From Alistipes sp. (lineage in GTDB: Bacteria > Bacteroidota > Bacteroidia > Bacteroidales > Rikenellaceae), in NCBI GenBank assembly GCA_031285485.1, contig JAITWC010000042.1:1-7762 (forward strand): 7,762 bases of DNA. Direction: 5' to 3'. Positions 1-6,185 of the stretch are shown piece by piece (within the stretch, counting starts at the first letter, position 1; each line of letters opens with the position of its first letter). Both the position numbers and the translations under genes were made by a program. The notes beneath the pieces are model-generated. The model searched no databases, had not been told where the DNA came from, and worked only from the letters and a program-made list of their open reading frames with translations.

Positions 1-59
1 ACCACGCACGGTGATGTCGCCCGTACCGTTTCGGGGTCGCGGCGGTGCGCCCAGGGGTG

Positions 60-283
60 TCACAATGTTGTGAAACCACCAAACCGGTCGGAAAGGTACT
101 TTCACAACGTTGTGATACCACCAAACCGATCGGAAAAGTACTTTCACAACGCTGTGATACCACCAAACCGGTCGGAAAAGTACTTTCACAACGTTGTGAT
201 ACCATCAAACCGATCTGAAAAGTACTTTCACAACGCTGTGATACCACCAAACAGACCGGAAAAGTACTTTCACGGAGTTGTGA
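60..283. repeat. 42-bp tandem array of six 14-bp dyads
   Basis: Six copies of a 14-bp dyad start at 60, 102, 144, 186, 228 and 270, exactly 42 bp apart. Copies at 102 and 186 are the perfect palindrome TCACAACGTTGTGA. Copies at 144 and 228 have one central change (ACGCTG). The outer copies are more diverged (TCACAATGTTGTGA at 60, TCACGGAGTTGTGA at 270) but keep the outer arms. The five 28-bp linkers are also near-identical and contain the perfect palindrome AAAGTACTTT (absent only in the first, which has a G change) and a CCGATCGG-type dyad. No cas gene, transposase or integrase is in the window. Array of protein-binding sites, dispersed intergenic repeat and coding repeat are all possible; I cannot choose from sequence alone. 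Confidence 0.93.
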
Positions 284-303
284 AACCGCGACCCGCCGCG
301 GTT
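284..303. terminator. Short GC hairpin beside the repeat array
   Basis: A perfect 7-bp inverted repeat AACCGCG / CGCGGTT encloses a 6-nt loop and directly abuts the last copy of the array. It lies about 155 nt beyond the yigZ stop in the direction of yigZ transcription. No T-run follows on either strand, so it is only a weak terminator candidate. It may equally be the boundary of the repeat array or a chance hairpin. Confidence 0.25.
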
Positions 304-457
304 CTTCCGCCGCGCCGTGTCTTTCGTTATCGAGTTCTCAAGTCTTATCAAGGAACCTATCCCAAGCGGTTCGCCGTCGGGCGTGTAAACTTTGTTGTGC
401 CAAAACAAAATTAACCAAAACCGTATAGCTTATTTTTCGCTCCCTCTCATTCAGATT

Positions 458-1063
458 TCAAACATAGGGACTGATTATTAATCCGTCCACTTTTTCGAGC
501 CGTCTGGCGAGTTCCGCCGCCCGGCCCCGGCGGATCGCGAGCCTCATGCGACACAGGTTGTCGAAGTGCTGCTCCTCCACCCTCGGCTCCATCTCTTTCA
601 CCACCCTCATCACGTCGTTCATCGCCTCGTAGGCAAACTGCAATTCGAACACCATATCGACCGTTCGCTCTACCACTTCCGCTGCCGCGAGTACCTCCGC
701 CGCCGCGTCTTTGTACGCTGCGATCAGGCCCGGCACGCCAAGTTTCGTTCCGCCGAAATATCTGACCACCACCACGAGGCAGTCCGTAATCTCGGTCGAA
801 AGCATCTGTCCGAGGATCGGTTTTCCAGCGGTTCCCGACGGTTCACCGTCGTCGTTCGCCCGCCACGTTTCACCTCTCGGCCCCATTCGCCACGCATAGC
901 AATGGTGGGTGGCGTCGTAATATTTTTTTCGTAGCGTGTCCAAATGTTCCTTCACCTGTTCCTCGCTCGTGACGGGCCAGGCGAAGGCTAAAAACTTGCT
1001 GCTCCGTTCCCTTAGCGCAGTTTCGGCCTGAGCCGCAATCGTCTTATATTCATCGTCTTGCAC
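458..1063 (-). CDS. yigZ: YigZ/IMPACT family (UPF0029) protein
   Basis: A predicted 201-aa cytoplasmic protein of the YigZ/IMPACT family. The signature motifs are clear: DATHHCYAWRM (residues 50-60), DDGEPSGTAGKPIL (71-84) and VVVRYFGGTKLG (98-109), followed by a C-terminal DUF1949-like half (about 137-196). The bacterial proteins resemble eukaryotic IMPACT, a regulator of Gcn2, but the bacterial biochemical role is unsettled, so the name is a family assignment. The start is placed at GTG 1063 because family homology begins there (VQDDEYKTIAAQ) and the length matches the usual size of about 200 aa. The frame is open further upstream into the end of lepB, but that part reads as unrelated residues. 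No in-frame ATG lies near the chosen start. The gene follows lepB by 52 nt on the same strand and is probably the last gene of the block. Confidence 0.93.
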   Translation of the reverse strand: MQDDEYKTIAAQAETALRERSSKFLAFAWPVTSEEQVKEHLDTLRKKYYDATHHCYAWRMGPRGETWRANDDGEPSGTAGKPILGQMLSTEITDCLVVVVRYFGGTKLGVPGLIAAYKDAAAEVLAAAEVVERTVDMVFELQFAYEAMNDVMRVVKEMEPRVEEQHFDNLCRMRLAIRRGRAAELARRLEKVDGLIISPYV

Positions 1064-1115
1064 AGTACCGAATCTCTGACTTAACTGCCCATGGCGAAAA
1101 AAGCCTTCCGCAGCC

Positions 1116-2471
1116 CTATCTAATTTTTCTGAACATGCGATTCCAGCGTATCTTTCCATCGAACAGACCTTTATCCTTGTCGAGCGAAAGCCACACGAAC
1201 GACGCCTTGCCAACGATGTGATCTTCAGGCACAAAACCCCAGAATCGCGAGTCAGCAGAGTTCTGTCTGTTGTCGCCCATCATCCAGTAATAATCCATCC
1301 GGAATGTATAGTCGTTCGCGGGCGCGCCGTTGATATATATCTGGCCATCGCGCACCTCAAGATCGTTGGCCTCATAGACATCGATAATACGCTCATACAG
1401 CGGCAAATTATCAAGCGTAAGAGTAACAGTAACACCGCGCGACGGGATCCACAGCGGCCCGAAATCGCTTTCAGTCCAGCCCGTTATGCCGATGTTCGGG
1501 AAAACATCGCCACTAACAGACCCTATTTTTTCCACTGAAACCACATTGCTCGCCGAACGCATTTTCTGAACATTAACGTCGGTCAACGGCATCCAATATT
1601 CACCCGTCAACCGGTCGTAGTCCTCAGGGTTGATCGTGATGCCCATATTATCGAGTACGACGTGCGAAAACGGCGCCGACGTGACAATCCGGTAGACTTG
1701 TTGCAAACCAGATATTTCTTTCTGTGCCAAGCCATTGACATAAAGTAGCGAGGCAACGATGCAAATAGTATCGCCCGGCAATCCGACGCACCGTTTCACA
1801 TAATTTTCGCGTTTGTCGACGGGTCGCGCCACAATCGTATAACGGCTTTCGAGAAGGGCTCGTCCCTGAGCAGCCCCGAGTTGCCGTTGATAGCTGCGCA
1901 GCACATCGTAGTATGTAACATTCAGGTCTTCAAGCAGAACGGTGTCGCCCGCCGGAAAGTTGAACACCACCACGTCATCGCGTTCTATCGGCCGCAGCCC
2001 CGCGAGCCTTTTATACGGTCGCCGGATTACCTCGGAGTACGACTTGGCACCGGCCTCCGAGAACGGCATCGTGTTGTGTACTAACGGCATAGACAGCGGA
2101 GTATTGGGCATTTTCGGCCCATATGTCACTTTGCTGACGTAGAGGTAATCGCCCACGAGCAGGCTTTTTTCCATCGACGGCGAGGGGATGACAAACATCT
2201 GGAACACGAAAATGTGGATTAGCGACGCCATGACGACGGCGAAAACGATCGCCTCAATCCATTCGGCTACCAAGTTGTACATGCCGCTACGTTCACGAGC
2301 ACTACGGTGATATTTAAGTACATAGCGGCTGAAATATTTCGTAATGAACAGGTCAAACAGTACTGGAATTCCGAGCAGCATCCAACCGTTGCACATCCAC
2401 ACCACGAAGATTAGAACATAAAGAAATGTCCAGATGCCGAATCTAGCCCATTTGTTTTTCAAAAAAACCAT
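1116..2471 (-). CDS. lepB: Signal peptidase I (leader peptidase), long form
   Basis: Membrane serine protease that removes signal peptides from exported proteins at the outer face of the cytoplasmic membrane. The 451-aa product has two hydrophobic N-terminal segments (about residues 11-42 and 71-95). The catalytic serine motif IPSPSMEKSLLVGD follows, with Ser99 as nucleophile. The general-base lysine is Lys226 in NYVKRCVGLPGD, and the C-terminal box GDNRQNSADSRFWG is at 399-412. About 110 residues separate the Ser box from the Lys box and about 170 more separate the Lys box from the C-terminal box. The protein is thus much longer than the 324-aa E. coli enzyme; large insertions are usual in Bacteroidota LepB. 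All catalytic motifs are intact. Its ATG is 3 nt after the dapB stop, which argues for cotranscription and perhaps translational coupling with dapB. Confidence 0.96.
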   Translation of the reverse strand: MVFLKNKWARFGIWTFLYVLIFVVWMCNGWMLLGIPVLFDLFITKYFSRYVLKYHRSARERSGMYNLVAEWIEAIVFAVVMASLIHIFVFQMFVIPSPSMEKSLLVGDYLYVSKVTYGPKMPNTPLSMPLVHNTMPFSEAGAKSYSEVIRRPYKRLAGLRPIERDDVVVFNFPAGDTVLLEDLNVTYYDVLRSYQRQLGAAQGRALLESRYTIVARPVDKRENYVKRCVGLPGDTICIVASLLYVNGLAQKEISGLQQVYRIVTSAPFSHVVLDNMGITINPEDYDRLTGEYWMPLTDVNVQKMRSASNVVSVEKIGSVSGDVFPNIGITGWTESDFGPLWIPSRGVTVTLTLDNLPLYERIIDVYEANDLEVRDGQIYINGAPANDYTFRMDYYWMMGDNRQNSADSRFWGFVPEDHIVGKASFVWLSLDKDKGLFDGKIRWNRMFRKIR

Positions 2472-2474
2472 AGT

Positions 2475-3218
2475 CTACAATTTGAGCAAATTGTTCATTG
2501 AGAATATACCCTTGCGTCCAGCGGCCACTTCGGCCACGAGAAATTCGGCGGCAGAGACCGCTCCGGCAGCCAACCCTACGCGGCTTTTTATGTTGTGTGT
2601 CAGCGTTATAGTATCCACCGACGACTCATATGTCACGGTATGGGTGCCAGGAGCCACGCTGCGCCTTACAGACACAATTTCGAGTTCCGAAGGATCGAAT
2701 TCGCCCGTCGCCGTACACCCCAAAACCCAACTCTTCTTGCGGTCGAGTACGGCTACAATATCATCGGCCAGCACGGTTGCCGTCCCGCTGGGGGCATCCT
2801 TTTTCTGAACATGGTGAACTTCCTCCACCGTCGCGTCGTACTCCGGAAAACGGTTCATCATGGCGGCCAGGCGTCGGTTGAGCTCGAAAGCGACATTCAC
2901 CCCGATCGAGTAGTTCGATGCGTAGAAGAACGCCCCCGCGCGCTGGCGGCAAAGCTCCTCTACTTCAGGCAAATGGGCTGTCCAAGCGGTAGTTCCGCAC
3001 ACCACCGGCACGCCGAGTTCGAGGCAGCACCGAATATTCCCGAGCGCCGTATCGGGAGTCGTAAACTCGATGGCCACATCCATCCCGGACATTTTGGAGG
3101 CGTTCAGGTCTCCGGCATTGTCCACATCTATCACGAGCGCCACCTCGTGGCCACGAGCAACGAGGATCCGTTCGATCTCGCGCCCCATTTTTCCATATCC
3201 TATAATTGCTACTTTCAT
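2475..3218 (-). CDS. dapB: 4-hydroxy-tetrahydrodipicolinate reductase
   Basis: Reduces 4-hydroxy-tetrahydrodipicolinate to tetrahydrodipicolinate with NAD(P)H in the lysine/meso-diaminopimelate pathway, which also feeds peptidoglycan synthesis; cytoplasmic. The 247-aa product begins with a Rossmann nucleotide loop GYGKMG (residues 7-12), with acidic residues D31/D33 at the end of the second strand. EFTTPDTA (51-58) and VCGTTAW (73-79) follow. The family signature HHVQKKDAPSGTA spans 135-147; His135 and Lys139 align with the E. coli catalytic His159 and Lys163. NYSIGVN (102-108) is also typical. The ATG start gives MKVAIIGYGKMG directly, and the length is slightly below the E. coli 273 aa, as in other short Bacteroidota members. 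Upstream is a 98-nt gap with inverted repeats; downstream lepB follows after 3 nt. Confidence 0.97.
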   Translation of the reverse strand: MKVAIIGYGKMGREIERILVARGHEVALVIDVDNAGDLNASKMSGMDVAIEFTTPDTALGNIRCCLELGVPVVCGTTAWTAHLPEVEELCRQRAGAFFYASNYSIGVNVAFELNRRLAAMMNRFPEYDATVEEVHHVQKKDAPSGTATVLADDIVAVLDRKKSWVLGCTATGEFDPSELEIVSVRRSVAPGTHTVTYESSVDTITLTHNIKSRVGLAAGAVSAAEFLVAEVAAGRKGIFSMNNLLKL

Positions 3219-3240
3219 ACGTAAATAAATTAAAGTGTGT

Positions 3241-3305
3241 CGTTGCAGAAACTCTGCAAGCCGTGAATTCCGCGATTTTCACGCGCTCTTTGGCGGCTTG
3301 TAACG
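3241..3305 (-). promoter_or_regulatory. Structured leader or attenuator-like element before dapB
   Basis: Read on the minus strand, this stretch contains several complementary arms: CGTT (3305-3302) with AACG (3244-3241); CAAGCCG (3300-3294) with CGGCTTG (3263-3257); CGTGAA (3283-3278) with TTCACG (3267-3262); and TTGCAGA (3259-3253) with TCTGCAA (3249-3243) around a 3-nt loop. The CAAGCCG partner overlaps the left arm of the last hairpin by three bases, so some pairings compete. It lies 23 nt upstream of the dapB ATG and 11 nt after the gltX stop. It could end part of the gltX transcripts, act as a leader controlling dapB-lepB, or contain an operator dyad. No known riboswitch class is recognisable. 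The pairing is seen; the function is inference. Confidence 0.35.
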
Positions 3306-3316
3306 TCATGGGTGTT

Positions 3317-4858
3317 TCATACTATGACCGATAATTTCTTTAAGGCATTATCGATACGCCCGATCGTTTCGGGTTTGCCTATTATTTCACATATCTCGGC
3401 CAAACCGGGGCCCATCGAGGCACCCACAATGACCAAGCGCAACGAGTTCATCACCTGCCCCATCGGGTGACCACCGTCCTCGATCCATCCGTGGATCACG
3501 GCCTCAAGATTAGCCGCCGTCCAATCACCCGTCGCCGCCAGCACCTCGCGCAGAGCGGCAATGCGCGCCGGATTTTCGCCCTTCCAGAACTTCGCCGCCG
3601 CCTTTTCGTCGTAACGGGCCGGAGCGACAAAAAAGTATGACGACAACTCCCACAGATCGCTCACGAACGTCGCGCGCTCTTTAACTATACCCACAACGCG
3701 CTCGATCACAGTCCGTTCGCACGTGACACCACACTCAAGCAGTATAGGCGCAAAGGCGTCGGCCAGAGCTGCATCAGACTTGCGCAGCATGTACTCGTGG
3801 TTGAACCAGCGCGCCTTTTCGGGTTGGAACCGCGCGCCCGATTTCGACACGCGATCCAAAGAAAACAACGCTACGAGCTCCTCCATCGAGAATATCTCCT
3901 GCTCCGTGCCGGGGTTCCAGCCCAGTAGCGCGAGCATGTTAACGAACGCCTCGGGGAAGTAGCCTTCCTCGCGGTAGCCCACCGAGATCTCCCCCTCGGG
4001 CGATACCCAACGTAGCGGAAAGACGGGAAAACCCATCTTGTCGCCATCTCTTTTAGAGAGTTTTCCCTGACCCGTAGGCTTCAAAAGCAGCGGCAGGTGG
4101 GCGAAAAGCGGCTGCGAGTCGCTCCACCCGAACGCGCGATACAGCAAATAGTGCAACGGCAGCGACGGCAGCCACTCCTCGCCGCGGATGACGTGGGAGA
4201 TCTCCATCAGGTGGTCGTCGACGATGTTAGCCAGGTGGTAGGTGGGCAGTCCGTCCGACGATTTCCACAGCACCTTATCGTCCAATGTGTCGGTCGCGAT
4301 GATCACTTCGCCGCGGATCAGGTCGTTCATCACTACCTGCTCTCCGGCGGGGATTCTGAAACGGATCACATACTGGTCGCCGCGGGCAATGCGCGCCTGC
4401 ACTTCTTCAGCGCTCAAACGCAGCGATGTTTCGAGCCCCTCGCGCACTGAGTGGTCGTAGGAGAACTTACCCCCATCGGCCTCGGCGGCAGCACGCAGCG
4501 CGTCGAGCGACTCGGCGCTGTCGAAGGCGTAGTAAGCCCATCCCGCCTCGACCAACTGCCGGGCATACTTTATGTATATGTCGCGCCGCTCGCTCTGGCG
4601 GTATGGCGCATGCGGTCCGGGAGTGGCGGCGCCTATGCCTTCGTCGATCTCGATGCCGCACCAGCGCAGCGAGTCGAGGATGTACCGCTCGGCGCCCGGC
4701 ACGAACCGGGCCGAATCGGTGTCTTCGATGCGAATGATGAACTTGCCGCCGTGCCGTCGCGCGAACAGGTAGTTGTACAGCGCCGTGCGAACGCCCCCCA
4801 TGTGGAGCGGCCCGGTGGGCGACGGCGCGAAACGCACTCTTATTTCTCTCTTATCCAT
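3317..4858 (-). CDS. gltX: Glutamyl-tRNA synthetase
   Basis: Class I aminoacyl-tRNA synthetase that charges tRNA-Glu with glutamate, cytoplasmic. The 513-aa product opens with the HIGH-type box FAPSPTGPLHMGGVRTAL (residues 10-27, HMGG at 19-22), followed by IRIEDTD (42-48). It has GEEWLPS near 226-232 and the KMSKS-equivalent KLSKR at 266-270. ALLGWNPG (310-317) and WFNHEYML (351-358) lead into the C-terminal helical anticodon-binding domain. The segment KMGFPVFPLRW through GYREEGYFPEA is the form seen in Bacteroidota enzymes. The zinc-binding cysteines of the E. coli enzyme are absent (no Cys between residues 68 and 375), as in many GluRS. The start is ATG 4858 because the open frame upstream of it overlaps ychF and lacks homology. 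Its ATG sits 2 nt after the ychF stop, so the two genes are cotranscribed. Confidence 0.97.
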   Translation of the reverse strand: MDKREIRVRFAPSPTGPLHMGGVRTALYNYLFARRHGGKFIIRIEDTDSARFVPGAERYILDSLRWCGIEIDEGIGAATPGPHAPYRQSERRDIYIKYARQLVEAGWAYYAFDSAESLDALRAAAEADGGKFSYDHSVREGLETSLRLSAEEVQARIARGDQYVIRFRIPAGEQVVMNDLIRGEVIIATDTLDDKVLWKSSDGLPTYHLANIVDDHLMEISHVIRGEEWLPSLPLHYLLYRAFGWSDSQPLFAHLPLLLKPTGQGKLSKRDGDKMGFPVFPLRWVSPEGEISVGYREEGYFPEAFVNMLALLGWNPGTEQEIFSMEELVALFSLDRVSKSGARFQPEKARWFNHEYMLRKSDAALADAFAPILLECGVTCERTVIERVVGIVKERATFVSDLWELSSYFFVAPARYDEKAAAKFWKGENPARIAALREVLAATGDWTAANLEAVIHGWIEDGGHPMGQVMNSLRLVIVGASMGPGLAEICEIIGKPETIGRIDNALKKLSVIV

Positions 4859-4860
4859 TG

Positions 4861-5961
4861 CTACACATTGAAAAGGAAGTGCATTATGTCGCCGTCCTGC
4901 ACGACGTACTCCTTGCCTTCGATGGCAATTTTTCCCGCCTCGCGGCACGCCTTTTCGCTGCCGAGGGCGACGTAATCGTCATACTTGATAACCTCTGCGC
5001 GAATGAACCCGCGTTCGAAGTCGGTGTGTATGATGCCGGCGGTTTGCGGGGCTTTCATCCCGCGGGTAAAAGTCCAGGCGCGGCTTTCGTCGGCCCCGGT
5101 GGTGAAATATGTTTGCAAGTCGAGCAGTTTGTACGCCGTCTTTATCAGCCGCGCCACGCCCGACTCCGTGAGTCCGATCTCTGCGAGGAACATCTGCCGC
5201 TCTTCATGATCATCCAGCTCCGCGATGTCGGCTTCGATCGCCGCCGCGACGACCAGAATCTCAGCCCCCTCATCCGCCACAGCCTTTCGCACGGCATCGA
5301 CATAGGCATTACCCGTCGCCGCGCTCGCCTCGTCGACGTTGCACACATACAGCACCGGCTTGTCGGTCAACAGGTTCAGGTCGCTCAGGAACCGCCGATC
5401 TTCCTTGTCGAGCTCCACTGTGCGCGCCGACCGCCCGGCCTGCAACACCTCCTGATACTTCACAAGTATGTCGTAAGCCCGCCGTGCCGCCTTGTCGCCG
5501 CCCGTTTCGGCCTGTTTCTTCACTTTTCCGATGCGGCTCTCGACCGATTCGAGGTCTTTGAGTTGCAACTCCATGTCGATTATCTCCTTGTCGCGCACCG
5601 GATCGACCGTTCCGTCGACGTGCACTATGTCGCCGCTGTCGAAACATCGCAGAACGTGGATTATCGCGTCGGTGTTGCGGATATTTCCAAGGAATTTATT
5701 ACCCAACCCCTCGCCTTTCGACGCCCCTTTCACCAATCCCGCGATGTCCACGATCTCGATGGTTGCGGGAACGACTTTTCGGGGGCTGTCTATCTCCGCC
5801 AGCCGTGCGAGACGCTCGTCGGGGACGGTAATGACGCCCACGTTGGGTTCTATCGTACAAAAGGGGAAGTTCGCCGCCTGCGCTTTCGCGTTCGAAAGGG
5901 AGTTGAACAGAGTGGATTTTCCGACGTTCGGCAACCCCACTATGCCGCATTGTAAAGCCAT
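4861..5961 (-). CDS. ychF: Redox-regulated ribosome-associated ATPase YchF (OLA1 family)
   Basis: Obg-related P-loop NTPase that binds ribosomes; family members prefer ATP and are linked to translation and oxidative-stress response. The 366-aa product shows the Walker A/G1 loop GLPNVGKS (residues 9-16), the G3 element DIAG (72-75) leading into GLVKGASKGEGLGN, and the noncanonical G4 motif NVDE (208-211). The last replaces the NKxD that confers guanine specificity and is the hallmark of YchF/OLA1. A coiled-coil insertion lies at about 125-200, and a C-terminal TGS-like domain runs from about 282, ending VVQDGDIMHFLFNV. The length matches the family's usual 363-367 aa. The ATG at 5961 begins MALQCGIVG, where homology begins; the open frame runs further upstream into promoter DNA and is not used. 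It is the first gene of the block, 26 nt downstream of a Bacteroidota-type minus-7 element. Confidence 0.97.
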   Translation of the reverse strand: MALQCGIVGLPNVGKSTLFNSLSNAKAQAANFPFCTIEPNVGVITVPDERLARLAEIDSPRKVVPATIEIVDIAGLVKGASKGEGLGNKFLGNIRNTDAIIHVLRCFDSGDIVHVDGTVDPVRDKEIIDMELQLKDLESVESRIGKVKKQAETGGDKAARRAYDILVKYQEVLQAGRSARTVELDKEDRRFLSDLNLLTDKPVLYVCNVDEASAATGNAYVDAVRKAVADEGAEILVVAAAIEADIAELDDHEERQMFLAEIGLTESGVARLIKTAYKLLDLQTYFTTGADESRAWTFTRGMKAPQTAGIIHTDFERGFIRAEVIKYDDYVALGSEKACREAGKIAIEGKEYVVQDGDIMHFLFNV

Positions 5962-5987
5962 TATACCTTCTATATTAATATGCCGCA

Positions 5988-6020
5988 CAAAGGTAGGCAA
6001 TTTCCGGTGAACGGCACAAC
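5988..6020 (-). promoter_or_regulatory. Bacteroidota-type promoter for ychF-gltX
   Basis: On the minus strand a perfect minus-7 element TACCTTTG (consensus TAnnTTTG) occupies 5995-5988. A GTTG at 6020-6017 stands where the minus-33 TTTG is expected, with a 21-bp spacer, slightly long against the usual 19-20. This would give a 5' leader of roughly 20 nt before the ychF ATG at 5961. The leader is AT-rich with no strong Shine-Dalgarno sequence, as is normal for the phylum. Start-site position is inferred. Confidence 0.7.
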
Positions 6021-6104
6021 CGCCCGCGTATTTTTCCTCTCTTCGATCCGGTAAACACTCCACGGCAGCGACCCGATCTTACTGCAAAAGAGGTAGCAGG
6101 GCCG

Positions 6105-6159
6105 GGACAAAACGAGGGCGGCGCACCGTGTGAGGGTGCGCCGCCCGTGACGTTTGTCC
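6105..6159 (-). terminator. Two-tier hairpin terminator of the surface-protein gene
   Basis: A perfect 12-bp GC stem (arms 6116-6127 and 6135-6146, GGGCGGCGCACC on the plus strand) encloses a 7-nt loop. Outside a small internal loop, outer arms GGACAAAACG (6105-6114) and CGTTTGTCC (6151-6159) pair as well with one bulged base. On the minus strand the 3' outer arm contains a TTTT run. It lies 26 nt beyond the stop of the repeat surface protein and 85 nt before the ychF promoter, so it should insulate the housekeeping block. The symmetry would also allow action on opposite-strand transcripts. Confidence 0.8.
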
Positions 6160-6185
6160 GCCCGTGGTGAGGGGTGCGGTGCGGG

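Larger units (their letters stand above)
1..457. other. Gene-free left flank containing a 42-bp repeat array
   Basis: No recognisable gene lies left of the yigZ stop codon. Bases 1-59 are GC-rich and may be the edge of something beyond the window, but the piece is too short to assign. Bases 60-283 hold the 42-bp dyad array described separately, and 284-303 a short GC hairpin. Bases 304-457 become AT-rich towards yigZ and I see no convincing gene, promoter or strong terminator there. Plus-strand frame 1 is open from base 1 to the TAA at 412-414, but nearly half of that reading is the repeat, whose period is a multiple of three. The openness is therefore weak evidence for a protein. Confidence 0.6.

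Noticed and set aside
60..283. CRISPR array
   Set aside because: Both the 28-bp linkers and the 14-bp dyads are conserved, so there are no unique spacers, and no cas genes are nearby.
205..408. Minus-strand small ORF with a TTG start running into the repeats
   Set aside because: Half of it is the tandem repeat, it stops because of one base change in a repeat unit, and it lacks any recognisable domain or promoter.
406..413. Minus-strand TAATTTTG as a minus-7 promoter element
   Set aside because: It matches TAnnTTTG, but no minus-33 TTG lies at a suitable distance and no supportable gene follows.
1066..1115. Hairpin terminator between lepB and yigZ (CTGC/GCAG with inner GGC/GCC)
   Set aside because: The stems are only 4 and 3 bp and separated by mismatches; too weak to call.
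1064..1234. Longer yigZ start upstream at 1234
   Set aside because: The extra 57 residues overlap the end of lepB and do not resemble the family, whose homology begins at the GTG at 1063.
2965..3309. Minus-strand ORF starting MTLQAAKERVK in the gltX-dapB gap
   Set aside because: Most of it overlaps dapB in another frame, and the gap portion is explained by inverted repeats; no family recognised.
3219..3316. Lysine riboswitch ahead of dapB
   Set aside because: The 98-nt gap is too short for the known lysine riboswitch (about 170 nt or more) and its conserved core is not visible.
4859..4948. N-terminal extension of gltX
   Set aside because: The region overlaps the ychF 3' end, and GluRS homology begins at MDKREIRVRFAPSPTG.
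4858..5955. 365-aa plus-strand ORF
   Set aside because: It lies exactly antisense to ychF, has no recognisable motifs, and is a by-product of GC-rich codon use.
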